The notes: a model not told the origin generated them from the letters alone. Counted from the first letter of the stretch, positions 21,791-33,545 are shown. The stretch is 64,000 bases of DNA from Pinus tabuliformis (GCA_031772625.1 CM062813.1:697014420-697078419), one strand, 5' to 3'. Made by a program: numbers and translations.

Positions 21791-23930
21791 AAAATATCAA
21801 TCCTATCCTCAATCCGGTTATGGATCTCAATATCCTCAACCTGTCATGGGTCAATACCCCGGAATGAACATAGTGTGGGATCCATCGCAAGTTCAACAGG
21901 TATTGCAGCCAAGCTTACAGTTGTCGTCTCAAGCTGGACAACCCTTAGTTGCTAGTCCACCCCAGCAACCAGTCCAGTCTAATGTTCAAACTTTTGTACC
22001 TTCGGTAGTTACTCAGTCGCCAATTGCACCTAGTGCTCCATCTCAAACGACTGCTACAACTACCGCAACATCTGTTCCTTCCACCACACTTGCTTCTGGA
22101 GTATCGACAGCTCTGGTTTCTACTATCTCTGCAACTACTCCTCAGACATCTTTACCATTGTCTGGATCTACGATTCAAACTACGGTTCAGATGCCTGTAG
22201 GACAACCTGGTTTAAGTACGGTTGTCACTAGTCAACCACAATTCGCATATCAACCGTACCAGGGACAGTACCAATACGGGCCTGCTATCCAACAGCCAGT
22301 TTACCAGTATCAACCGTATCCTGGGTACACTTATCAAGAACCTCAGCAACCCCAGTACGGTCCGGTTAATCCTGGTTTTCCAGGAGGATATAATATCTCG
22401 AATGCGATTCCTATTCCAATTTATCCTGGATATCCTCCTCCTGGGACTGGTCTTGTGACCCAGAGTTTTAGGGATCCTAATCGGCAATTACCGTTTATCG
22501 CAACTTTGGATTTACCAGACTTGTCGCGCCTAACGAGCGATCCAATAAATTATCTTCCGTTCTGGCCGCCAATGCCAAATAAGTTGCCCAGTGATATACC
22601 CAAGTTCGAAGGTAAGTCTGGAGAGGATCCGTCAAATCATGTGATGACTTACCACCTCTGGTGTGCTTCAAATTCCATCTCGGATGATTCGATCCACTTA
22701 CGTCTTTTCCAACGTACGCTCATTGGTCTCGCGGCCAAGTGGTACATTGAGTTACCACGGGCCTCTTTTTACAATTTTAGTTAGTTAGCTACCTCGTTCC
22801 TAACTCATTTTCAGTTGCCGGTCAGATATGATAATGGCACGGAGCTACTAACTTCATTAAAACAGTCGACGTCCACTTATATTTCCGATGATATACATGA
22901 ATGGAGACGTCGACGACGATTAGTGAAATTTTTTATGCCGGACCAAATCTTAGCTGAATGGTTTGTTAAATCATTACCGAAGATTACTGAAGACGTAGCT
23001 AAGGCCGGAGTAGTTACTGAGGAGCAAGTAATTTCTCAAGCGCAATACCTTGACTTAGTTTACACTCAGTCAGGTACGTTACACGAAAAGATCCCAGATC
23101 TCCCAAAGTCAAATCAAATCGCTGCTGCTCCTTCGGGATCTCATGCTGCTGATGGCATGATTGGTACGGTAAATACTAAAAGAAAGAAGAAGTCTTCAAA
23201 GAATTCTTCGCCTATTATAACCTTACCAGATTCCCCGACAGGAGAATCTTCTCCTGAAATTTCCGCTGATATTCACGTTGTAGAGTCATCTATGGCTAAA
23301 TCAAAAAATGGTGAGAAGAAGAAAGGTAAGAAGAAGAGTAAAGCAGATAAGACTCCAAAGGAGAAAACAGAAAAGTCGGAAACCAATGACGAAAAGCGCA
23401 AACCTCGATATCCTTGTCTTATTTGTGAAGAGGATCATTTTACAAGAGATTTCCCTCATCGGGCCGAGGTTATGAAAATCGTCAAGGGTTCCCCAACTCC
23501 TGCTGTTTTGAAAGATCCATTTCCAAAGCAGGAGAGTAAGATGATAGGTTCTTCCTCAGGTGCTAGTGAAGAACCCATATTGATGATGTCTCATGTAAGG
23601 ATTGCGACTCGATCGCAAGAATATGGTAGTAAAACTCCTGTTGATGGATCGAAAGAAGCAGAATCTTCTCATTCAAATCCATCAACCTCAGATCCCGGTT
23701 CTGATCCACTACAGATCGAGAAACCTAACCCTGACTTAGTAATCAAACCGCCCGCCAAGGGTGTACTTCGAAGGTCTGCTTTCAATCCACATGTGAGAGC
23801 AGCCCAGAATTACAACATTGTTGAGGATTTAGATGTTTCACCCTCAGCAATGTCGGCTTTAGAAGTGCTGCAATCATGCCCAGCACAGCGAAAATTACTT
23901 TTGTCGGCTATAGGAGCTATTGATGTTTAG
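21791..23930 (+). pseudogene. gag: gag, C-terminal part, after the Penelope insertion
   Basis: Continues in one frame from the insertion point. It has a Tyr/Gln/Pro-rich stretch up to about 22430, then the capsid domain beginning near DIPKFEGKSGEDPSNHV (about 22590) with the AKWYIELP block, then a Lys-rich region (about 23170-23400). The nucleocapsid knuckle is CLICEEDHFTRDFPH (about 23417), where Phe stands in place of the third Cys. TAG at 22782-22784 breaks the capsid domain and another TAG at 23928-23930 separates gag from the protease in the same frame. I infer a decayed single polyprotein, although the second stop could be a natural one. Confidence 0.85.
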
Positions 23931-24390
23931 GACCCGAACCTAATAATCTTTGATCTAGAAAATAGTACACCGCCTTTGCCTCATCAGATGGCTTTCCAGA
24001 TCCCAGTGATAGTAAAAAACAGGCCTATTCATCGGACTGTAATTGATGAGGGAGCTTCCACGTGTATTATGTCGATACAGTGCTGGAGATCGCTTGGTTC
24101 TCCTTCACTAAATCAATCCCCGACAATTCTTAAGGCCTTTGATGGCCGTGGGTTCCATCCGTTTAGCATTCTAAAGGATTTGCCTATAGGGGTTGAATGA
24201 AAAACAGTTAGTCTAGATGTGGAGGTGGTTGATGCCCCTCTAGACTACAACCTTCTCTTGGGTCGAAGTTGGTCTTACGCTATGACAGTGGTCGTTTCAT
24301 CAGTCTTCAGAGTAATAAAGTTTCCACACAATGGCAAGATCGTAACCATAGACCAGCTGGCTTATTTTTCATCCGACCCAGCCTCTTCAG
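23931..24390 (+). pseudogene. Aspartic protease of the Tat element
   Basis: Same frame as gag. The catalytic motif is IDEGASTCIMS (about 24040-24070), the DEGAS form in place of DTGA/DSGA. The second landmark is the flap and ILKDLPIGV region, followed by LLLGRSWSYAM. TGA at 24198-24200 interrupts the frame after GVE. The domain would cleave the gag-pol polyprotein. Confidence 0.8.
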
Positions 24391-25990
24391 AGAGTATCCA
24401 GCATGTCGGTAAAACGACTATCCCTTACAAGGATGTTGGCGTAGGATTAGTTAAAGATGCCGGTTTACTGGGAACTTTTCCTTTTCCTCCAATCAACGTC
24501 GTGTCTTCATTTGCAACTATTCATATGATTACTTCAGACACCATTATTTACGACGATCTTTGGATGGTTCCTTCTGAACCTGAGATAGACTCATTCGGTG
24601 ATACAATGCCTTTGAGTCCATATGAAATAGCCTATGAAGCCGTGCATTCTTTTACCGACCCGAGTTCAACCAAAATCGACCAAATGAATGTGGTCCGTGA
24701 GGAATCCCTTTTCGCATCAACCTCAGAGTTAATAACGTTTCCCGAAGTTGTGTCATATGACGAACAGCTTTGTGAAGTCTTGTGCGTAGACGATTTACCA
24801 TGGGAAGATCCCCATCATAGATCTTCGTTTTTACCTGAGGATGATCGTTTTGAAAACGATTTCTCATCAATCTTTACAGCTGAATATGTCAAAGACGCTC
24901 AGAGTCCAATGAAACATCCTGATTTAGAGCTGAATCTGGGAAACATTTCTCGTACTATTCCCATTGACATTTCAGTCAAGCCCGGAATTGTTGAGCACAT
25001 TCATATAGGTGCCTCGTGTTCAGAAAATGAAATTCAAACATACAAGGCCCTATTTCAAGAATTTAGCGACGTGTTTTCCTGGTCTTACGAGGAGATGCTA
25101 GGAATTGATCCCGCCATTGTTGTCCATGAAATCAAGACTTACCCGGACGCTAAACCCGTCTGGCAATGTCTGCGTCAGATTCACCCACGAAAAGCGGTTG
25201 CGATTAAAGTAGAAGTTGAGAAGCTGTTGAAAGCAGGTTTCATTTATCCAATCCCGTTAACGGATTGGGTATCGAATATTGTTCCGGTTAACAAAAAACA
25301 GGGAGCAATAAGAATATGTATCGACTATAGGGATATCAATCGTGCTTGTCCCAAGGACAACTATCCAACACCCTATATCGATCAATTGATGATTGTGCCG
25401 GTAGTGAAATATTTTCCTTTATTGACGGTTTTTCCGGTTACAACCAAATCAATATTCTACCTGCCGATCAACCAAAAATGGCTTTCATTTGTCCATGGGG
25501 GACATTTGCTTATTGCAAATTACCTTTTGGGCTTAAGAATGTCGGAGCCACTTTTCAAAGGGCAATGTCTTATGCATTTCATGACATCAAGCACATTGTG
25601 CAACCGTATCTCGATGATTTGCCCGCTCACTCCTTACATCGAGCTGATCACCTTGTCCATTTACGAGCAATTTTTATGAGGTGTAGGCATTATCGTATAG
25701 GGTTTAACCCACACAAATGTGTCTTCTGCATAGAAGTGGGATGATTGCTGGGATTTGTAGTTTCAAAATCCGGCATTCGCGTCGATCCCTCGAAGGTAGA
25801 AGCTATCATCAAATTGCCTCCTCCTTCGAGTCTTCGCCAACTCCAAAGTTTGCAGGGGAAAGCAAACTTTTTACACCGATTCATTCCTAACTACGCCGAG
25901 ATTACCAAGGGTTTTACCCGGTTGTTGAAACAGAACGCTCAATTCTCTTGGGATGAGATAGCTCAGAAATCTTTTGATGCGCTGAAGCAC
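24391..25990 (+). pseudogene. Reverse transcriptase of the Tat element
   Basis: After a linker, RT begins near KPVWQCLRQIHPRKA (about 25150). Visible boxes are RICIDYRDINRACPKDNYP, then, after a frame change near 25390, FIDGFSGYNQI, KLPFGLKNVGATFQ and PYLDDLPAHS. The last is the YxDD catalytic box as YLDD. TGA at 25742-25744 precedes LLGFVVSKSGIRVDP, the usual next block in the same frame. The enzyme would copy element RNA to cDNA. One frameshift and one stop make it inactive. Confidence 0.9.
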
Positions 25991-26460
25991 GCGTTGACCC
26001 ATGCACCGTTGCTGCATCCTCCCAACTACAACCGGGATTACTTTTTGTACCTCGCCGCCGCTCATTCCACCATTGGAATGGTCTTAGTACAGGAAGATGA
26101 ATTCGGAACAGAACATGTGATCTATTACCTTAGTCGGACGTTAAATCCCACTGAGCTCAAATATTCACATGTGGAGAAATTGGCCTTGGCAGCCGTTCAA
26201 GCTGTCCAACGTTTTCGTCACTACATTCTTCTCCGTAAAACTACGGTCATTTCTGATTGCAACCCTATGATCTACATTTTGACTAAACAATTGCTAGGGG
26301 GCAAGTACTCTAAATGGATTGTTATCCTGCAGGAGTTTGACTTGGAATTTGAAAAGTCTAAGTCTAAGAAATCTTTAGTTTTTGCAGAGTTGATGTGTGA
26401 TTTCCCGCGTGCTGACACAGAAACTGTGGCAGAGGAACCCATTGCGGACGAATCTTTTCT
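25991..26460 (+). pseudogene. RNase H (gypsy type) of the Tat element
   Basis: In frame with the preceding RT block. It has FLYLAAAHSTIGMVLVQED, YYLSRTLNPTELKYSHVEKL (with the catalytic Glu) and TTVISDCNPMIYIL (catalytic Asp). The first Asp, usually found in the LYLD position, is replaced by Ala in LYLAA. This is the degenerate connection-like RNase H that accompanies a second RNase H in the Tat lineage. No stop is present inside it. Confidence 0.85.
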
Positions 26461-27450
26461 TCTTATCAGCACTTTAGATCCGTGGTATGGAGATATAATT
26501 GTCTATCTCCAGACCCAATCCTTTCGGCCCGAAGTTTCAAAGTCAGAACGTCGGAAAATTCGATTCCAGTCCCAACAGTACAAAATTATTGGAGATACTC
26601 TTTATCGCCGTGGGGCGGACTTGGTTTTTCGTCGTTGCTTAACTCATGAAGAAGTTGAAAGGGTTTTGAATGACTGTCACTATGGAGCGTGTGGCGGTCA
26701 TGTGTCTGGGTATGCCACAGCCCAAAAGATATTGCGCGCTCGCTACTTCTGGCTATCCTTGTTTACAGACTGTATTATTGCGGTCCGGAAATGCCACAAC
26801 TGTCAAGTGTTTGATCGCAAGATGTGCGCACCACCTGCTCCTCTCCACCCTATAATTTCCATTGATCCTTTTGCCAAATGGGGTATCGATTTTATTACAT
26901 GCAACCCTCACTCGGCGGGGGGCATGCGTATATCATCCTTGCGGTTGATTATTTTACTAAGTGGGCCGAGGCGATGCCTACATTCGAGGCAGACGGCAAG
27001 ACAGCTGCAATTTTCATATTCAATCACATTATTGCTAGGTTTGGTGTCCCACAAGCGATAATCACTGACCATGGGCACCATTTTCGAAATAATATGATGA
27101 CAGAACTTACAGGCCAGCTTGGTTTGCGTCACGATAGCTCAACTCCTTATTATCCACAAGCCAATGGCCTGGTTGAGTCCATCAACAAAGTTTTAGTTAT
27201 CATGATCCGACGAATCATTGGTATTCATCAGTCGAATTGGCACAACATTTTATTTTCCGTGCTTTGGGCGTACCGAACCTCAGTGAAAACATCAACAAGG
27301 TTCACTCCTTTCCAACTAGTTTATGGTTTGGAAGCAGTGTTGCCCATTGAATGCGAAATCCCGTCACTTCAAATGGCTGTCGAATTACTTCTAGCTACTT
27401 CCGAAGAAGAGAAACGTCTATTATACTTAGCTCAATTAGATAGAAAGTCC
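26461..27450 (+). pseudogene. Integrase of the Tat element, C-terminus lost
   Basis: The HHCC zinc domain is visible as CHYGACGGH followed by CHNCQVFDRK (about 26674-26820). The catalytic triad is Asp in WGIDFIT, Asp in AIITDHGHHF, and Glu in NGLVESINK. A G-run near 26915-26925 carries a frameshift after the first Asp. The sequence is typical to LAQLDRKSL (about 27430-27450), then ends abruptly where an inverted LTR block begins at 27459, so the C-terminal DNA-binding part is missing. Confidence 0.9.
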
Positions 27451-27458
27451 CTAGTATG

Positions 27459-29066
27459 GTCGCCATTTTGTAATGCGGAAAGAGTCGATAATGCGGACAA
27501 AACCGACCTCCCTAGAAGCTAAGGCTTTCTAGTGACAAACAAGACAAATAAACACTACCTTTCTCTAAACATGCATTTAGAATACAAGTAATCAGGTGAT
27601 TATAACATACCTTTAGTCCAACGCTTTGTAGTAGTCCAGCCTCGCCGATCCGGATGAGCTCCTCCTTCTCTTCGAAACCTGCATTCACTAACAAGCCAAA
27701 AGATTAAATAGCACCTGATAAACTTATAAAATAATACATATCCATCATACAGACCAAGGAGTATATGAAACAAATCATGAATAAGAATCTGTTGAGAAAA
27801 ATGAGCTCATTTGTATTAAGTGGAAACAAAAGAAACCATTACAACCTGAGCCTTGGTGTTGTGCAGGTCCCTCCTAGGGTCCAGCAAGAGTTTTCCTTTA
27901 CTTTGATCAGCTCACCCACTTCCAAATAAGGCTAGGAAAGGATGGGAATCTCTCCTCTCAAGCTTTACAAGGGAGTCCTAATTCCAGCAGCATCTACCCT
28001 TAGGAATGTTCAGCTTTCAACCTCCCCTCCCTCTGGCCCAATGCCTGTATTTATAGTGCTCTAGAGGAAGTTATTCAAGTCCACCATCAATGGGATAAGC
28101 CCCTCTTTGGATGGGATAGCTCCCCTCTTGATGGGATAATTTCCTCTTTCATAGGGATACATGAATCATCTGGAGGCGCTCCATACACGTCAAACAATCT
28201 TCTAGAATGCTCTAGAAATGACCACAAGTAACTTTTTGGAGTGAAACTTGCGCCTTTTGACCTTTACAGGAGTACGCACCCTCCCCTTTACAGACAGAGC
28301 GTACACGTACGCAGGTATTGTGAACTTGGGGTGCGTACACGCAGGTAAGGCTAAGAGAAACTGCGTACCCAGAGATATATAGATTTTTAAAGACTTTCTC
28401 TCTTTCTTGGAGTTTGACATGGAGAGTAGAGGTATGAGACTTGCCAAGGAGGATAGTATGACAGTTGATGGAGCCATACTAACTGCCAATAGTCATGGTG
28501 AAAAATTTTAGTGTAACAGATTGCCCCCTAAAGTGTGAAGCCTGTAGTAGATTAGGGTTTCATATCATCTAGGAAGGGTGAAGTACTTTATCATTTCAAG
28601 GATTATCTTGTGGAGAGCCTAGTCAGAACCTGCAAGTATTCAACACAAAATACATATATAATATCATATCATCGCTAAGGTAGGCATTCCCATACTTAGA
28701 TTGAAAACTTTTAACTAACAAACTAACTACTGTTATGATACAGGAATGATTTTGCAATACACCATAATTATAGACTTTTTTAGACACAGTATGGACGCAG
28801 CCATCTGTTTATGATTAGTCTATTGTATAATGAATACAAAACTCCTCGCAGCCTGGATGGTGGAAACTAGATCCAGGGTCTTCATTTCTACTTCCCGAAC
28901 AGGTACGATTCTATCCATGCGAATAAATGAGTTGATGTCGAACATGGTAGAAACCACTTGATTACCAGTCAATGATGTAAACTGTTAACAAGCGTGAGAG
29001 AGACCACCAGTGATGTCAATGGTTCTCAAAGTACCCAGTACAATCCATGAGATGTGAATGAATGAG
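27459..29066 (-). repeat. Inverted block: 3' internal end, whole LTR and primer site of the same family
   Basis: Read on the minus strand it holds the end of the internal region (matching 32995-33545), a complete LTR, and the start of the primer site (GTCGCCATTT at 27459-27468 is its complement). The LTR is followed directly by the internal start. The linear order 3' internal, single LTR, 5' internal is what a one-LTR circle or an LTR-LTR recombination product would give. Confidence 0.85.
27469..28518 (-). repeat. Third, inverted LTR inside the Tat element
   Basis: Full length, 1050 bp, from TGTTACACT (complement ending at 28518) to a slightly altered end at 27469. It keeps the segment missing from the 5' LTR, with GGTCCCTCCTAGGGTCCAGC at about 27867, so it is closer in structure to the 3' LTR. 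Confidence 0.9.
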
Positions 29067-29349
29067 GTTGAAAGTTGAACATTCCTAAGGGTAGATGCTG
29101 CTGGAATTAGGACTCCCTTGTAAAGCTTGAGAGGAGAGATTACCATCCTTTCCTAGCCTTATTTGGAAGTGGGTGAGCTGATCAAAGTAAAGGAAAACTC
29201 TTGCTGGACCCTAGGAGGGACCTGCACAACACCAAGGCTCAGGTTGTAATGGTTTTTTTTGTTTCCACTTAATACAAATGAACTCATTTTTCTCAACAGA
29301 TTGTTATTCATGATTTGTTTCATATACTCCTTGGTCTGTATGATGGATA
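29065..29349 (+). repeat. LTR fragment, direct orientation
   Basis: Matches the LTR from GGTTGAAAG-TGAACATTCC to TGTATGATGGATATG (the equivalent of about 37259-37541). It is joined to the inverted block on the left and to normal pol-side sequence (GAGATTTAGTTAGG) on the right. Confidence 0.85.
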
Positions 29350-29479
29350 TGGAGATTTAGTTAGGTTAGATTTTTCTTTCTAGCTGGTGTGTTTGTTAGT
29401 ATAGACAGTGTGCTTAGCTTAGAGAGTGTGTTTTTCATCGTTATTCTGGCTTATCTTGGTTTTGCTCTTGATATTGCAG

Positions 29480-29898
29480 ATGTCGACGCCTCTCCAAACG
29501 TACATTGGATTTGCTGATGGTGCTTGTCGTAGTACACGGAATATCTCTTCCGCATCTGGGTTATCAATTCGCCCTCTGGCAAGTTAGTTTCTATGCATGG
29601 GGTGAGCCTCGGTCAAACAACAAACAACATTGCAGAATACAGTGCAGTGATTGAATTATTGTCTGAATCTATTTCGTTTGGGATTCGGAGTTTGATAGTG
29701 AGGTTAGATTCTGAACTTGTTGTATTACAGCTTAATAGAGTACATGCCATTAGAAATCCAGTGTTATTAAGGTTATTTTTGAGAGTGCGCCTCTTGGAAC
29801 GTGAATTTGATTACATTGAATATCAGCATATTCCAAGGTCATTAAATACATTAGCAGATGCAATTGCTTCTCGAATGTTAGACAAACATTTGCGATAA
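29480..29898 (+). pseudogene. Second, archaeal-type RNase H of the Tat element
   Basis: ATG at 29480 opens MSTPLQTYIGFADGACRS with the first catalytic Asp in FADGA. A TAG at 29585-29587 and a frame change follow. The frame 29593-29898 then continues with the Glu in NIAEYSAV, the Asp in IVRLDSELVV, and the last acidic site in LNTLADAIASRM. This set of motifs belongs to the plant/archaeal-like RNase H taken up by Tat elements, separate from the gypsy RNase H upstream. It would remove RNA from the RNA:DNA hybrid. Its position downstream of integrase is worth noting. Confidence 0.85.
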
Positions 29899-30005
29899 TC
29901 ATACATGTAAATTTAAAAAACATTTCATCACACATGTTTAACAAGATAAGCCGGTAATAATGATATATATAGATAGGAGTGTGTCAAAAAATACATCGTC
30001 TTAGA

Positions 30006-31760
30006 TCATAGGTTGAAAAACACCTTATGATCGGCAAAAATGATAAGTACAAAAACCAAAATGTCACATGTGTCCACAAAAGTGACCAGCCAGTCACTGG
30101 TGGTGTTCTCTATCGACACCACTGCACGCACTACCCTACACAAGAACCTCCTGAAAGGTCCTGGGACTGCGACCACATAGCGCTGAAGTCTGATAGGAAT
30201 ATCGTCTATAGTCGTCTCTGGTATGTCTGCCGTAAGACGCTCTAGGTCCTGTTCCAACTCAGCTAAGGTCTCTGCGGCCGCATCCTGTGGGGCCGGTGCT
30301 GGTGCAACTGGTACTCTCCTCTCGAAAGGTCGGAGATTGGCCGGGCGCTGTGGGCCTACATCTGCATTTTGAAAATTGTCACTGTCAGTTTTGAGACGAT
30401 ATAAAAACAAAAAAAAAGTAAATAATTTAAAAACTTGTGGAAAATGAAGTACCTGTGTCGTCCCACTGTTCTCCCGGTGGAAGAATCATGTCCGGATCTC
30501 CGCGAAAATCAACTCTGGCATACGGAAAATCCTGAATCGAGAAGACCTGGTTCTCTAACTAGTGAAAATATTCCGGTCTAAATCGGACAACCTCCGTGCC
30601 CTCGTCAGGATCACGGGCCATCACCGCAACCCATCGCATCAACTTAGGCTCTCGGGGAGGCCCAATCTCAATAGTGAGATGCTGTGGGATCAACATCGGA
30701 ACCCTCTCTAGGGAAAAACTCATAACTAAAGGCCCATAACCAAAAGTCTTCAGCTGTCCGTTTTTGGTCCTAGTCAGTTGGCCCTTTAATTTGGCCAACA
30801 CAGCATCGCACCAGTTGAAAATGGTGCCCTGATAGCAATCAATCGCCATCCGCATCTGGGATCCAGTGGCAATGTGCAAAGCGGCAGCCCCGCAAAGTCT
30901 GGTAACTGTAAAGGAAATTACCATAATTTCAGGTCAGGATATTTTTTTGATTTCTATCCCCTTATCCTGGTTTTGGTTATTACAACACTCTAGTCAGAGA
31001 CTAGCAATGGACTGGCCACCCGGCCTAGTCCCGGACAGAGTCAATTGTTCGCCCCTCTTGGGAAAACCAGTGAGAAAGTAAATATCAGAGGGCTCTATCT
31101 CGAGCTGGTGCCCTCCAATGTAAAAGCACTGATCCTGAACGTTCCACCTTTCGACCAGCCACTCTAGAAAGCGCACCTGGGCCCTCATGCCAGGTATGGC
31201 CCAGTATTTGTAAAGACCGCATGCCTTCAAAGCATCAATGGAAGGTTGATGATTAATCACGGCCAAATCAACATCTTCGTGCTCTCTCTCGCGCCAATCA
31301 AGCATGGTGGGCAATCTACACACCATAAAACATCTGTTAGAGTCCATAAAATTGAAAGTTTTTGGTTCATTTTGGAGAAATTGGAGTTTAAAAATCCACT
31401 CCGCGGTGTACGCAGCCAGCCCTTTAGAGACAGGGTGTATGTATGCAGCTTCTCTTAAGGCAAGCTGCGTACACCCAGCATTTTCCCAATGGAGAAAATG
31501 TCGAGGTACGTAGGTCACCCATGGGGCACCTGCGTACCCCGAAAAGCGGACCTTGAAACCCCCAAGGTCTCCAAAAAATAAAACTAAAGCTTAAAAACAA
31601 ATTCTAAACAGATGGAAATGCAAGGGAGGATGTTGTAGAATACCTGATGAGACGGCGTTCGATTTCGACGGTCGGATTCTCTGCAGTATCCACGGGAAGT
31701 TTCTTGCCAAAAGCCCTTTTTCTCTCCTCAACAGTAAAATGGTAAAAATGAAATGGTAAA
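30006..31760 (-). pseudogene. Antisense multi-exon gene, plant-mobile-domain-like
   Basis: The minus strand carries an intron-containing coding sequence inside the Tat element. Exon 1 about 31760-31644 (with AFGKKLPVDTAENPTVEIER), exon 2 31315-31002, exon 3 30905-30453, exon 4 30361-30006. Introns 31643-31316 (328 nt) and 30452-30362 (91 nt) have GT..AG ends and keep the frame. The middle intron (about 31001-30906) has a good acceptor (TTTCCTTTACAG) but a weak donor. Exon 2 has a block starting GGHQLEIEPSDIYFLTGFP, which resembles the plant mobile domain. Exon 3 has RLCGAAALHIATGSQM. A TAG at 30561-30559 breaks exon 3 and no ATG is seen in exon 1. Exon 4 is Ala/Pro/Glu-rich and ends hydrophobic. 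Extra antisense frames are known in Tat elements. Confidence 0.7.
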
Positions 31761-31762
31761 AG

Positions 31763-31775
31763 CCCTTTTTATAGG
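31763..31775 (-). promoter_or_regulatory. Possible TATA box for the antisense gene
   Basis: CCTATAAAAAGGG on the minus strand, about 30-40 bases before the first codons of exon 1. The position fits a promoter for antisense transcription. No experimental support. Confidence 0.4.
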
Positions 31776-33530
31776 TTTTTTGAGTAAATGAATGTCAAAT
31801 TTGTTTATTTTCCACCATGAAAAGGTATTTTTCAAGTATTTTTATCTATCTTTAAACAAGTATGAGTAATGTGTTGGTTTTTGTGCAGGATGAAAGGATT
31901 TTCAAGGAAAATGTCATTTTTTCACAGACAAAAATATCAGAGTCACCTTTTAAGCCCTTTTCTGACTCCTAAAATATGAAAAGATTGCCGAGCGTTTCTT
32001 TTACACTCGTTAAAACAGAATTAAAATACGGTCCCCTTATAGCCCTTTTTCTGACCGTAAAAACAGGAAAAGATTGCCGGATTTTTGTCGTTTCAAATTC
32101 GATACTGGAAATAAAACGACGTGTCCTTGATCGCTTTTTACTTTTCAGGTCAAAGACACTAATCATGAAAGTACTCCTTGGTCGCAAGATCAAGCGGTTC
32201 TCTCAAGTATTATTTTATACTTTTTCGGGCTTGGGAGACACAAATTTACGAAAAAGTTCAACTTGGAGTCTTCTTAAGTTTTTTCAGACTCTCTAAAATT
32301 GAAAAACGCCGAGTTTCTCCTATACTGGACTCGTTAAAATTTCACAGTAAAGGACCTGTTCGATTACAAATAGGAACGGACCACTCCTTCTTAGGGTTCG
32401 AATCAAAACTAAGTTGGACTCATCCGAAGGATGAGCTTATTATCAAGCATATGTTATCCTCCTCAAGTTTGTAAAAAATAAAGAGGTACTTGCTAGAAAT
32501 GGGGGGAAAAGAGAGAAAAGTGAGCCTATTTGTTATCCTTTGTCTCAGAAGAAGCCTTATTACCACTCTTGAACACGACACTTTTCATTCACCTGGGTTG
32601 GGAAATCCTTTGCCTTACAGTTGATCAAACTACATTAAAAGTCTTCAGCCGGGAATTAACTTTGGGTCAAAAGTCACCAAGCCATCTGTTGTGTCGTTAT
32701 GTGTTCAAGAGGTCTCTACAAATAAATCATTCATCTGCAAAATACCCGTCATCCATCTTGACCATCCCTGAGTCAGTCCTTACAGCTACATTTCTTCAAC
32801 TTGATCTATGATTTCGTGTTGTGGGCTTGCCGGCAACGGGTCACTTTCTATCGACATCAGCACATTATCTAGAAAGATGACCTAGAAATCGTCAGTACCT
32901 TGAAATCTGCATGCATCAATGGCAGGTTTCTCACCTTTGACGACGGTTTACATCATCGACTTTCGATCGAAGGATTCCATGAAATGTTCGACATCAACTC
33001 ATTCATTCACATCTCATGGATTCTACTGGGTACTTTGAGAACCATTGACATCACTGGTGGTCTCTCTCATGCTTGTTAACAGTTTACATCATTGACTGGT
33101 AATCAAGTGGTTTCTACCATGTTCGACATCAACTCATTTATTCGCATGGATAGAATCGTACCTGTTCGGGAAGTAGAAATGAAGACCCTGGATCTAGTTT
33201 CCACCATCTAGGCTGCGAGGAGTTTTGTATTCATTATACAGTAGACTAATCATAAACAGATGGCTGCGTCCATACTGTGTCTACAAAAGTCTATAATTAT
33301 GGTGTACTGCAAAATCATTCCTGTATCAGAACAGTAGTTAGTTTGTTAGTTAAAAGTTTTCAATCTGAGTATGGGAATGCCTACCTCAACGATGATATGA
33401 TCTTATATATGTATTTTGTGTTGAATACTTGCAGGTTCTAACTGGGCTCTCCACAAGATAATCCTTGAAATGATAAAGTACTTCACCCTTCCTAGATGAT
33501 ATGAAACCCTAATCTACTACAGGCTTCGCA
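31776..33530 (+). other. 3' untranslated region of the Tat element
   Basis: No convincing gene. A degenerate motif of the form GCCCTTTT, CTGAC, then AAAACAGGAAAAGATTGCCG recurs loosely between 31950 and 32350. The last 550 bases (32995-33530) are duplicated in inverted form at 28519-29066. Confidence 0.55.
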
Positions 33531-33532
33531 CT

Positions 33533-33541
33533 TTAGGGGGC
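33533..33541 (+). promoter_or_regulatory. Polypurine tract of the Tat element
   Basis: TTAGGGGGC lies five bases before the 3' LTR start. It would prime plus-strand DNA synthesis. The inverted block keeps the same tract. Confidence 0.75.
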
Positions 33542-33545
33542 AATC

